Shown piece by piece: positions 8,519 through 16,109 of a stretch of DNA of 64,000 nucleotides (positions are counted from its first letter, which is position 1; the number at the start of each line of letters is the position of its first letter). Position numbers and translations under genes: made by a program. A model generated the notes under the pieces. That model saw only the letters and a program-made list of their open reading frames with translations. It was not told the origin of the DNA and made no database searches. This stretch comes from Ornithinibacillus sp047228935 (lineage in GTDB: Bacteria > Bacillota > Bacilli > Bacillales > Amphibacillaceae): contig NZ_JBFEGG010000001.1 in NCBI RefSeq assembly GCF_047228935.1, positions 1,302,001 to 1,366,000 on the forward strand. The letters are read 5' to 3'.

Positions 8519-8688
8519 GTACGATTTATCTTTTTTTTCAATGCTTTTACTTCACCTAATGATATCCCTAATTCTTGTGCGATTTCCATATGTCCAGAAG
8601 ACTCTTCCATTTCAATAAACTTATGTAAGTTTACCCCGAAAATATCTCGATTATTTTGAGAGCTCCAATGCTTTTCACTCATTCGCAT
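8515..8688 (-). CDS. YrzK-like 57-residue protein with HTH-like C-terminus
   Basis: A short frame beginning MRMSEKHWSSQN and ending KKKINRT. Its ATG lies 8 bases after GGAGG. Residues about 33-55 (MEIAQELGISLGEVKALKKKI) have the spacing of a helix-turn-helix. Bacillus carries a similarly sized gene, yrzK, next to hisS. The function is unknown; DNA binding is only suggested by the pattern. The stop codon lies within the -35 box of the hisS promoter. Confidence 0.72.
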   Translation of the reverse strand: MRMSEKHWSSQNNRDIFGVNLHKFIEMEESSGHMEIAQELGISLGEVKALKKKINRT

Positions 8689-8792
8689 AACTTGTGCCTC
8701 CTTTTACTTAACACTAGTTTTGCCTAATTGGACAATATTTATTAAAATAGAAAAGAAACCTTAAGTTTGTTCATAAATTAGGAGGAAGTCTT

Positions 8793-9839
8793 TTGCCTTA
8801 TAAAAAAACTATACTGATTGTAATCATTGTTTTGCTTACATTTGGGATTATCCCTGTCACAGCTAGTACATCAGAAATCATTGTAAACGAAGACAATTTA
8901 AATTTAAGAAGTGGGCCAGGAACGAATTATAACAAAATAGGTCAAGTACATTCTAATGAGAAATATTCCATTGTGAATCAAGAAGGCGATTGGGTTGAAA
9001 TTCAACTTGATGAATCTACAGCTTGGGTATCCATGGATTATGTAACGATATTGCAAGATGATTCTAGCGAAAACGTAGTAGAAACTAGTGAACAAGAAAC
9101 CATTACAGTGCAATTCGAAAAAACGCAAATAAGAAATGGCCCTTCTACTGATTATGAGATTATTCATTTTGCGAGTAAAGGAGACAAACTTGCTGTAATA
9201 GATCAAGTGGATAATTGGTTGAAAATTAAATTCGAAGATACGGAAGGATATGTTTTAAAAGATCTCGTTACCGAAGGTACAAGAAAAACAAATGATGGGT
9301 TTAAAGGTAAGACTATCGTAATTGACCCCGGTCATGGCGGAAATGATTCTGGTGCAATAAGTATAAATGAAGTGTTTGAAAAAGATTTAACCTATAAAAC
9401 GGCAGAAATTTTAGCACAAGAGCTATCCATGCTAGGTGCAGAAGTGTTAATGACTAGAGACAAAGAAACCTTTGTTACATTAGGAAGTCGTGCCATCCTT
9501 TCGAATACCGTAAATGCTGATGCTTTTATTAGTATCCATTACAATAGTGCACCAGATATACCATCGGCTTCAGGGATTAGTACTTATTATTACCATGACC
9601 AATATGAAGACCTTGCTCGTCATATCCATCAACAGGTTATTAGAGAATCAGGTGACCGAGACAGAGGATATCATTTCGGTGACTTTCAGGTTATCCGTCA
9701 AAATTTAAAACCTGCTGTCTTAATTGAGCTTGGTTTCATTTCAAATCCTGAAGTAGATGCTCTTCTTTCAACAAATGGATATCAAAAGAAATTAGTCTCA
9801 GGAATGGTAAATGGATTACAACAATATTTTGCTAAGTAA
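8793..9839 (+). CDS. Secreted N-acetylmuramoyl-L-alanine amidase with two SH3b domains (YrvJ-like)
   Basis: A 348-residue exported cell-wall hydrolase. The N-terminal signal peptide (hydrophobic about 6-20, then TAS) is followed by two bacterial SH3 domains (about 28-85 and 100-155, each with LRSGPGTNY-like or RNGPSTDY-like motifs) and an Amidase_3 catalytic domain (about 170-348). The zinc ligands are in IDPGHGGND, in the Glu of INEVFEKD and in SIHYNS, and the catalytic Glu is in LIELGFISN. It would cleave the bond between MurNAc and L-Ala. It starts with TTG behind GGAGG. It is shorter than the Bacillus YrvJ I recall, having fewer SH3 repeats. Confidence 0.9.
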   Translation: MPYKKTILIVIIVLLTFGIIPVTASTSEIIVNEDNLNLRSGPGTNYNKIGQVHSNEKYSIVNQEGDWVEIQLDESTAWVSMDYVTILQDDSSENVVETSEQETITVQFEKTQIRNGPSTDYEIIHFASKGDKLAVIDQVDNWLKIKFEDTEGYVLKDLVTEGTRKTNDGFKGKTIVIDPGHGGNDSGAISINEVFEKDLTYKTAEILAQELSMLGAEVLMTRDKETFVTLGSRAILSNTVNADAFISIHYNSAPDIPSASGISTYYYHDQYEDLARHIHQQVIRESGDRDRGYHFGDFQVIRQNLKPAVLIELGFISNPEVDALLSTNGYQKKLVSGMVNGLQQYFAK

Positions 9840-9887
9840 AATAAGAGAGAGGTAAGCAGTTGGTATATAACTGCCACCTCTCTTATT
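9840..9887. terminator. Bidirectional terminator between amidase and dtd
   Basis: A long inverted repeat with arms AATAAGAGAGAGGT and ACCTCTCTTATT and inner arms GCAGTT/AACTGC. A/T-rich flanks on both sides allow use by the two convergent genes. It overlaps the dtd stop codon. Confidence 0.85.
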
Positions 9888-10326
9888 CTTTACTATCTAA
9901 AATTAACGTTACAGGACCGACATTCAATAGTTTAACATCCATCATAGCCCCAAATTCTCCCGTTTCTACCTGTATCCCTTCTGAACGGATTAAAGCATTA
10001 AAATGCTCATATAATTCAAAAGCTTGTTCAGGTCTTGCAGCCTGCATAAAATTCGGCCTTCTACCTTTTCTCGTATCACCATATAATGTAAATTGTGATA
10101 TAGAAAGCATGTCCCCTCCGACGTCTTTAAGGGATAAATTCATCTTTCCATTTTCATCTTCAAAAATGCGTAAATGGACAATTTTTTTAGCAAGATACGC
10201 AGCATCTTCCTTTGTATCGTCATGTGTAACTCCTAATAATACTACAAAACCATTATCTATTGCTCCAATTACTTCCCCTTTCACCGAAACACTAGCATCT
10301 TTCGCTCGTTGAATAACAGCTCTCAT
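9883..10326 (-). CDS. dtd: D-aminoacyl-tRNA deacylase
   Basis: A 147-residue enzyme that hydrolyses D-amino acids (and misloaded Gly) from tRNA. The family motifs SQFTLYG (about 78) and NVGPVTL (about 136, the cross-subunit Gly-Pro motif) are present. The ATG behind AAAGGAG gives the normal family length; a longer frame upstream has no ribosome site. It is the second gene of a relA-dtd unit, 52 bases after relA. Confidence 0.95.
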   Translation of the reverse strand: MRAVIQRAKDASVSVKGEVIGAIDNGFVVLLGVTHDDTKEDAAYLAKKIVHLRIFEDENGKMNLSLKDVGGDMLSISQFTLYGDTRKGRRPNFMQAARPEQAFELYEHFNALIRSEGIQVETGEFGAMMDVKLLNVGPVTLILDSKE

Positions 10327-10378
10327 TTTTATAACTCCTTTAACTTTACTATGCAAAAACCCCATAATAAATATGGGG

Positions 10379-12577
10379 TTATTGAATCGTACGTGTTACA
10401 GCATAAACATCTTTAATTTGTTTGATTCGATCCACAATTTTTCTTAAATGATTCGTATTATGAATTAAAATGGTTATTTGTATAACAGCCATTTTATTAC
10501 GATCTGATCTACCATTTACATGAGTAATATTCGTCTTAGTCTCATTCACTGCCTGTAGAACTTCATTTAATAAACCTCTTCGATCATAACCAGAGATATC
10601 TAGATCCACATGATATTGCTTCTGTGTTTGATCTTCTTCCCATTCTACATGTAAATGGCGTTCTTTTGCTTCCTCAGTTTGTATATTAGGACAATCCGAT
10701 CGATGCACTGAGACACCGCGACCTTTTGTAATATATCCAATTATTTCATCTCCTGGAACCGGATTACAGCATTTAGACAAACGTACTAACAAGTTATCTA
10801 TACCTTCTACAATAACACCAGAATCTTTCTTATATTTTTTCTGTTCCTTGTAGTCGTTTTTTGTCCCTTCTAGTGTTTGCGCAAGGTCTTGTTCTTTTTG
10901 ACGGGATTGACGTATTTTATCTGTTAATCTTGTTGCCACTAAAGCTGCTGTAATACCTTGATATCCAACAGCAGCATATAAATCTTCCTCAGAAACAAAG
11001 TTAAATCGCTCGTAAACACGCTTTAAATTTTCTTCTGTTAATGCTTCCTTCGGTTCAATATCAAGTGCTCGAATCTCTTTTTCAACTAAATCTTTACCTT
11101 TGGCAATATTTTCTTCACGTCGTTGTTTCTTGAAAAATTGTCTAATTTTATTTTTTGCTTGTGATGTTTGTGTAATTTTCAACCAGTCTTGTGACGGTCC
11201 ATATGAATGCTTAGATGTTAGCACTTCAATAATGTCACCGTTTTTAAGCTTATAATCTAGTGGTTCCATTTTTCCATTGATTTTTGCACCTATAGTATGA
11301 TTACCTATTTCGGTATGAATACGATAAGCAAAATCAAGTGGTACAGAACCTGAAGGAAGCTCTATCACATCACCTTTAGGAGTAAATACATAAACCATGT
11401 CAGAAAACAAGTCGACTTTTAATGATTCAACAAATTCTTCTGCATCATGAGTTTCGTTTTGCCACTCTAAAATTTCCCTGAACCATGTAAGTTTTTCTTC
11501 GAAGGATTTTTTATCCCTATTTACTTGCTTTTCTTCCTTATATGCCCAATGTGCAGCAATCCCATACTCGGCAATTTCATGCATTTCCTTTGTTCGAATT
11601 TGTACTTCTAGCGGATCTCCCTTTGGTCCAATTACAGTAGTATGCAAAGATTGGTAAAGATTTTGCTTTGGCATCGCAATATAATCTTTAAATCTACCAG
11701 GCATTGGCTTCCAGCATGTATGAATAATCCCTAACACCGCATAACAGTCTTTAATACTATCGACTATAATACGTACTGCTAATAGATCATAAATCTCATT
11801 AAATTGTTTGTTTTGTTTCACCATCTTTTGGTAAATACTATATAAATGCTTTGGTCTACCAAAGATCTCTGCTTCTATATTAACTTCTTCAAGTTGTTTG
11901 CTCACTTCCTGTATAACATCGTCAATATAGGATTCACGTTGTTCACGTTTTTGCTTCATTAGTTGAACGATACGGTAGTATTGTTGAGGATTTAAGTAAC
12001 GTAAAGAAATGTCTTCTAGTTCCCATTTAATAGTTGAAATTCCTAGACGATGAGCGAGTGGTGCAAAAATTTCTATCGTTTCATTTGCCTTTAAACGTTG
12101 TTTTTCAGGTGGTAAGAACTTTAAGGTTCGCATATTATGCAATCTATCAGCTAACTTAATTAATATTACCCGTATATCCTTTGCCATTGCAACAAACATT
12201 TTTCGATGATTTTCTGCTTGTTGTGCTTCTTTAGATTTATATTTAATTTTACCTAGTTTTGTGACACCATCAACGAGCATGGCCACTTCTTTATTGAATT
12301 CTTCTTCGATTTCTTCAAGTGTTATCTCGGTATCCTCTACAACATCGTGCAAAAAACCACCCGCTACGGTCTCTGGATCCATTCTTAAATCTACTAGGAT
12401 TCCAGCAACTTGAATAGGGTGTATGATATACGCTTCACCAGACTTACGATACTGGTCCTTGTGCGCTTCTTCTGCAAATTTATATGCTCGCATAACAAAC
12501 TTAACATCTTCTTCTAAAAGATATTTTTTTGCCATTTCTTCTAATTGCTCTATTGTTATAATGTCACTTTTTGCCAT
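10379..12577 (-). CDS. relA: Bifunctional (p)ppGpp synthetase/hydrolase RelA (Rel)
   Basis: A 732-residue long RSH enzyme. The N-terminal HD hydrolase domain has YIIHP and FLHDVVEDT (about 50-80). The synthetase domain follows (about 200-350, including GRPKHLYSIYQKM and EVQIRTKEMHEIAEYG). Then come a TGS domain (about 390-450, VFTPKGDVIELPSG), a conserved Cys motif (CCNPVPGDEIIGY, about 602) and a C-terminal ACT domain (about 655-732). Both active sites look complete, as expected for the single Rel of Firmicutes. It synthesises the alarmone at starved ribosomes and degrades it otherwise. Confidence 0.97.
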   Translation of the reverse strand: MAKSDIITIEQLEEMAKKYLLEEDVKFVMRAYKFAEEAHKDQYRKSGEAYIIHPIQVAGILVDLRMDPETVAGGFLHDVVEDTEITLEEIEEEFNKEVAMLVDGVTKLGKIKYKSKEAQQAENHRKMFVAMAKDIRVILIKLADRLHNMRTLKFLPPEKQRLKANETIEIFAPLAHRLGISTIKWELEDISLRYLNPQQYYRIVQLMKQKREQRESYIDDVIQEVSKQLEEVNIEAEIFGRPKHLYSIYQKMVKQNKQFNEIYDLLAVRIIVDSIKDCYAVLGIIHTCWKPMPGRFKDYIAMPKQNLYQSLHTTVIGPKGDPLEVQIRTKEMHEIAEYGIAAHWAYKEEKQVNRDKKSFEEKLTWFREILEWQNETHDAEEFVESLKVDLFSDMVYVFTPKGDVIELPSGSVPLDFAYRIHTEIGNHTIGAKINGKMEPLDYKLKNGDIIEVLTSKHSYGPSQDWLKITQTSQAKNKIRQFFKKQRREENIAKGKDLVEKEIRALDIEPKEALTEENLKRVYERFNFVSEEDLYAAVGYQGITAALVATRLTDKIRQSRQKEQDLAQTLEGTKNDYKEQKKYKKDSGVIVEGIDNLLVRLSKCCNPVPGDEIIGYITKGRGVSVHRSDCPNIQTEEAKERHLHVEWEEDQTQKQYHVDLDISGYDRRGLLNEVLQAVNETKTNITHVNGRSDRNKMAVIQITILIHNTNHLRKIVDRIKQIKDVYAVTRTIQ

Positions 12578-12764
12578 ATTATCACCTTTTATTGTAGAAG
12601 ATACTTTCTTTCTAGTATCAAAAAAAATTACGAAAATGTAAAGTAAAAATTAATAAACATTTTATGCCAATTCGTCAAGATTGTCGACAAACCAGGGACT
12701 TTAGAGCTGTCCTAAAATTTTTTCATACTAAAAATTGCCCTTAACACGTTTCCCATATTATAAG

Positions 12765-12796
12765 AGGTCTGATGAAAGATTACCTCCACCAGACCT
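12765..12796 (-). terminator. Possible terminator of the recJ-apt transcript
   Basis: A 7-bp inverted repeat AGGTCTG/CAGACCT lies 8 bases past the apt stop. The bases after it are A/T-rich but there is no clean T run, so termination may be partial, with some read-through into relA. Confidence 0.4.
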
Positions 12797-12803
12797 TCTA
12801 GCT

Positions 12804-13316
12804 TTAATATTTCATTAAAGTTAAGACATCATAACCTTTTAGTTTTTCTAGTCCGTTTAGATACGTTAGCTCAATTAGAAAGGCACAACCTACAACAATT
12901 CCACCAAGTTCTTCTACTAATTTAATTGTTGCTTCAATAGTACCACCTGTTGCTAGCAAATCATCTGTAATTAATACTCGTTGACCAGGTTTGATAGCAT
13001 CCTTATGGATTGTTAAAACATTTTGTCCGTATTCCAAACCATAATCTACTTTAATTACTTCACGTGGTAGTTTACCTTCTTTTCTAACTGGTGCAAATCC
13101 TACTTCTAATGCATAAGAAACAGGACACCCTACGATAAATCCTCTTGCCTCTGGTCCTACCACTAAATCAATTTGTTTATCTCTTGCAAACTCTACTATC
13201 TCATCTACAGCTGATTTAAAGGCCTGACCATTATCCATTAATGGTGTAATATCCTTAAATTCAATGCCTGGTTTAGGCCAGTCGGGTACAATTTTAATGT
13301 ATTGTTTATAATCCAT
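12804..13316 (-). CDS. apt: Adenine phosphoribosyltransferase
   Basis: A 170-residue type I phosphoribosyltransferase converting adenine and PRPP to AMP. The PRPP-binding signature is VLITDDLLATGGT at about 120-132, and the GPEARGF motif near 60 is typical of APRT. It starts within the last codons of recJ (11-base overlap), with AAGGAGG inside recJ, which implies coupled translation. Confidence 0.96.
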   Translation of the reverse strand: MDYKQYIKIVPDWPKPGIEFKDITPLMDNGQAFKSAVDEIVEFARDKQIDLVVGPEARGFIVGCPVSYALEVGFAPVRKEGKLPREVIKVDYGLEYGQNVLTIHKDAIKPGQRVLITDDLLATGGTIEATIKLVEELGGIVVGCAFLIELTYLNGLEKLKGYDVLTLMKY

Positions 13317-15642
13317 GCTTCATTTCCTCCTTAAGGTTTTCCATCTGTCCCATACAATCTTGAAACCATCTCAATAATTCTTCATACGTAGCGTAATAAA
13401 GTATTTTTTCAATTTCTGTTTGTTTTAAACGTTCCTGATAAACGCTTGCTTCCTGCAGATCTTTTTTCTGAGGTGATTTATTTAATTGAATAAGTCCATT
13501 ATTTATATTAACAAATTCAAGCTCAGAAAACACGTTTAACATAAATATAACAGCATCTTTATGCCATTTTTTTGCATTTATAATTGGATTTAAGTCTTTT
13601 CTACTATCAAGGACTTGTTTTTTCCAGATTACAGAATATAGCCATTTAAAGTCTTCTCTAGATGGAAATGCAGACAAGTAAGCACTATTTTCCACATAAA
13701 AACATGCATGTATATTTACCGGTTTTACTTTGTTGATAATGAGTCTTAATTCTTCTAGATCTGATGGTAGGTCATAAAGATACAATACGTCGACTTTCTC
13801 ATCTAATGCTACCGCTTCTTGATATGTTATTTGTCTAATTTCATCAGGAAAGTTATGAACGGTATTGAATTTTTCATTATATAGTACGGTGTGGTTATCA
13901 AATTGATTAAGGAAGTCCCTAATATCAACTTGTTTTTTACCTCGGTGATCAAATAGTTGCCAATGACCGATTTCCATATCTTCCACAACAATCTGTGGTT
14001 TACGTATACCATTCCATTCATTTATCCCAAGCTCACCAACAACCGAAACTAACGCTTTAGGTGATATATAAGAATATAAATCTCCCATCCCAAATGCAAT
14101 ACCTTCTAACGAAATTCCATTTTCGTTAAACATGAGCTTAAGATGTTTTTTCATATTCCCTAATTGGCGAACTTCATAAGGATTACATTTAATATGAAAC
14201 TTCGGCTTTGGATTTGCCATACCAAATGGTGCAAGTTTACCTATTTCATTAATTAGCCCTTCAGAAATATCCGAAAGCTGAAGTGTTTTACTTACTAGAA
14301 CCTCTTGTTTGAAATCTTCACTCGTTAATTCCTGTTTAATTATAGTATCTAGTTCTTTTTCTAGTAAGGCCACATTTTCAACTGGTAACGTCATTCCAGC
14401 AGCTTGTGCATGACCACCAAAATGCGTAAAAAGATCTTTTAAATTCATACAACTTTGAAATAAATCAAATGCTGGAATACTTCTTGCCGAACCTTTTGCA
14501 GTACCATTTTCTTCATTAATAGACAGCACAATAGCTGGTCGGTCATATTTTCTAACTAACCTAGACGCAACAATACCTAGGACTCCTTCATTCCACCCTT
14601 TTTTAGCTACAACTATTACACCTTTACTAGCATCTATATTTTCTAGTTGTTCCACTTCTTTTACAATGGAAGCAACAATTTGTTGTCTTTCTTGGTTAAG
14701 TTGTCCAACCATTTCTACTAGTTCATTTGCCTCTTCAGGATCCTCTGTTAATAAAAGGTGGACTGCAAGATCTGCATCCTGTAATCTCCCTACCGCATTT
14801 AATCTAGGTCCAATTAAAAAGCCAATATCTTCTTCGGTAGTTTTCCCTTCTATATTGCATTGTTTCTTTAAAGCTATTAGTCCCTGTTTCGTTGTTACTG
14901 ATAATTTCTTTAAGCCAAAGTAAACTAAAATGCGGTTTTCTCCAACTAAAGGAACTAAGTCAGCTACTGTTCCTATTACAACTAAATCTAAAAACTGTTC
15001 TGGAAAGTAACCAAGTAAGCTTTGTGCAAATTTAAATGCTACACCTGCACCAGCTAATTCTTTAAACGGATAATCTGGAGAACATTTAGGATGTATAATT
15101 GCGTACGCATCAGGTAAAACATCCTGTGGTTCATGATGGTCTGTTATGATTAAATCTAGCCCTAGTTCTTTAGCAACTTCTGCTTCATGGACAGATGCTA
15201 TTCCAGTATCTACCGTAATAATAAGCTTGAATCCGTCCGCAAAAGCTTTTTTGAATGCGGATTCATTCGGTCCATATCCTTCTGTAAACCGGTTAGGTAT
15301 ATAAAAATCACAATCCGCTCCTAGCTCTTGTAACGTTTTAATAAGTATGGTTGTAGAACTAACGCCATCTGCATCATAATCACCAAATACTAATATTTTT
15401 TCTTTGGCTTTAATCGCTTGATGAACTCGCTTTGTAGCACTATCCATTGATGCTAAATTCGATGGATCAATTAATTTATCAATAGATGGCAACAAAAATT
15501 CTTGTGCCTCTTCATTCGATTGTATACCACGTTGTATTAATAACTCTTTTATCACGGGGGACAATTCAGTTGAGTTATCCTTCCACTGTCCTTGACATTC
15601 TTCAGAACTTACAAATTTCCATTTTGACTTGCTTCGTAACAT
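13306..15642 (-). CDS. recJ: Single-stranded-DNA exonuclease RecJ
   Basis: A 778-residue DHH-family 5'-3' exonuclease used in recombination and repair. The catalytic motifs VFGDYDADGVSS (about 85) and ITDHHEP (about 160) are present, with the DHHA1 motif GGHAQAAGM near 410. The long C-terminal part contains the OB-fold and the Firmicute-specific RecJ_C region. The start chosen is MLRSKSK, behind GGGGTGA; the upstream extension has no ribosome site. That ribosome site is inside a hairpin. Confidence 0.95.
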   Translation of the reverse strand: MLRSKSKWKFVSSEECQGQWKDNSTELSPVIKELLIQRGIQSNEEAQEFLLPSIDKLIDPSNLASMDSATKRVHQAIKAKEKILVFGDYDADGVSSTTILIKTLQELGADCDFYIPNRFTEGYGPNESAFKKAFADGFKLIITVDTGIASVHEAEVAKELGLDLIITDHHEPQDVLPDAYAIIHPKCSPDYPFKELAGAGVAFKFAQSLLGYFPEQFLDLVVIGTVADLVPLVGENRILVYFGLKKLSVTTKQGLIALKKQCNIEGKTTEEDIGFLIGPRLNAVGRLQDADLAVHLLLTEDPEEANELVEMVGQLNQERQQIVASIVKEVEQLENIDASKGVIVVAKKGWNEGVLGIVASRLVRKYDRPAIVLSINEENGTAKGSARSIPAFDLFQSCMNLKDLFTHFGGHAQAAGMTLPVENVALLEKELDTIIKQELTSEDFKQEVLVSKTLQLSDISEGLINEIGKLAPFGMANPKPKFHIKCNPYEVRQLGNMKKHLKLMFNENGISLEGIAFGMGDLYSYISPKALVSVVGELGINEWNGIRKPQIVVEDMEIGHWQLFDHRGKKQVDIRDFLNQFDNHTVLYNEKFNTVHNFPDEIRQITYQEAVALDEKVDVLYLYDLPSDLEELRLIINKVKPVNIHACFYVENSAYLSAFPSREDFKWLYSVIWKKQVLDSRKDLNPIINAKKWHKDAVIFMLNVFSELEFVNINNGLIQLNKSPQKKDLQEASVYQERLKQTEIEKILYYATYEELLRWFQDCMGQMENLKEEMKHGL

Positions 15643-15648
15643 AAATTC

Positions 15649-15688
15649 ACCCCTGACTAATCTATTATACACAAATAGAGTCAGGGGT
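15649..15688 (-). promoter_or_regulatory. Hairpin covering the recJ ribosome binding site
   Basis: Perfect 10-bp arms ACCCCTGACT and AGTCAGGGGT with a 20-base loop lie just upstream of the recJ ATG (15642). The second arm includes most of the GGGGTG Shine-Dalgarno. There is no T run, so it is not a normal terminator. The loop holds a TATAAT that could be a -10 box. A role in translation control is inferred. Confidence 0.6.
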
Positions 15689-15722
15689 AGCAATGAGAAT
15701 ATCTAATCAAGGTAACCAGAAT

Positions 15723-16025
15723 TCAACTATCAGTTTCAGTTTCGTTTAATTTCTCCACCTTGTCTTTATCAAATAGCTGCGTTAATTTATCATTCTTTCT
15801 TCGCAAACTTTTTAAATCCTTTTGCATTTTAAACATTTTTACCATACCAACTGCTGCCGTTATGATCACTCCCATTAGCACAGAAAATAATATGACAAGG
15901 ATCAAAGGTGACTCTACTTGCCAGAAAAAGTAATTTACTTGAACAGGACTTACATTGGTAACAGCAAATATAGCGACTACTATCATAAAAATAATAGCAA
16001 TAATTACATAGGTTTGACCTTTCAT
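15723..16025 (-). CDS. LapA/YrvD-family small membrane protein
   Basis: A 100-residue inner-membrane protein with two predicted transmembrane helices (about 6-25 and 41-63) and a charged coiled-coil tail (KLRRKNDKL-like) of the LapA (DUF1049) family. Bacillus has yrvD at the same place, between recJ and secDF. The LapA name comes from lipopolysaccharide assembly in Proteobacteria, which cannot apply in a Gram-positive, so the role here is unknown. The ATG follows AAGGAGG. Confidence 0.82.
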   Translation of the reverse strand: MKGQTYVIIAIIFMIVVAIFAVTNVSPVQVNYFFWQVESPLILVILFSVLMGVIITAAVGMVKMFKMQKDLKSLRRKNDKLTQLFDKDKVEKLNETETDS

Positions 16026-16072
16026 ACAATAACCTCCTTAATCTCTAATCTATATTTTATACAAAGAATAAA

Positions 16073-16107
16073 GAAACAATCCCCTTGCAATTTGCAAAGG
16101 GATTGTC
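16073..16107 (-). terminator. Intrinsic terminator of secDF
   Basis: The arms GACAATCCC-TTTGCAA and TTGCAAGGGGATTGT form a long stem followed by TTTCTTT, 3 bases past the secDF stop codon. It separates secDF from the yrvD-recJ genes. Confidence 0.85.
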
Positions 16108-16109
16108 TT

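Noticed and set aside
8381..8659. A 92-codon open frame on the plus strand
   Set aside because: It is the complement of the hisS T-box leader and the YrzK-like gene; no ribosome site.
9860..10312. A 150-codon open frame opposite dtd
   Set aside because: It is a shadow of dtd, whose family motifs are intact on the minus strand.
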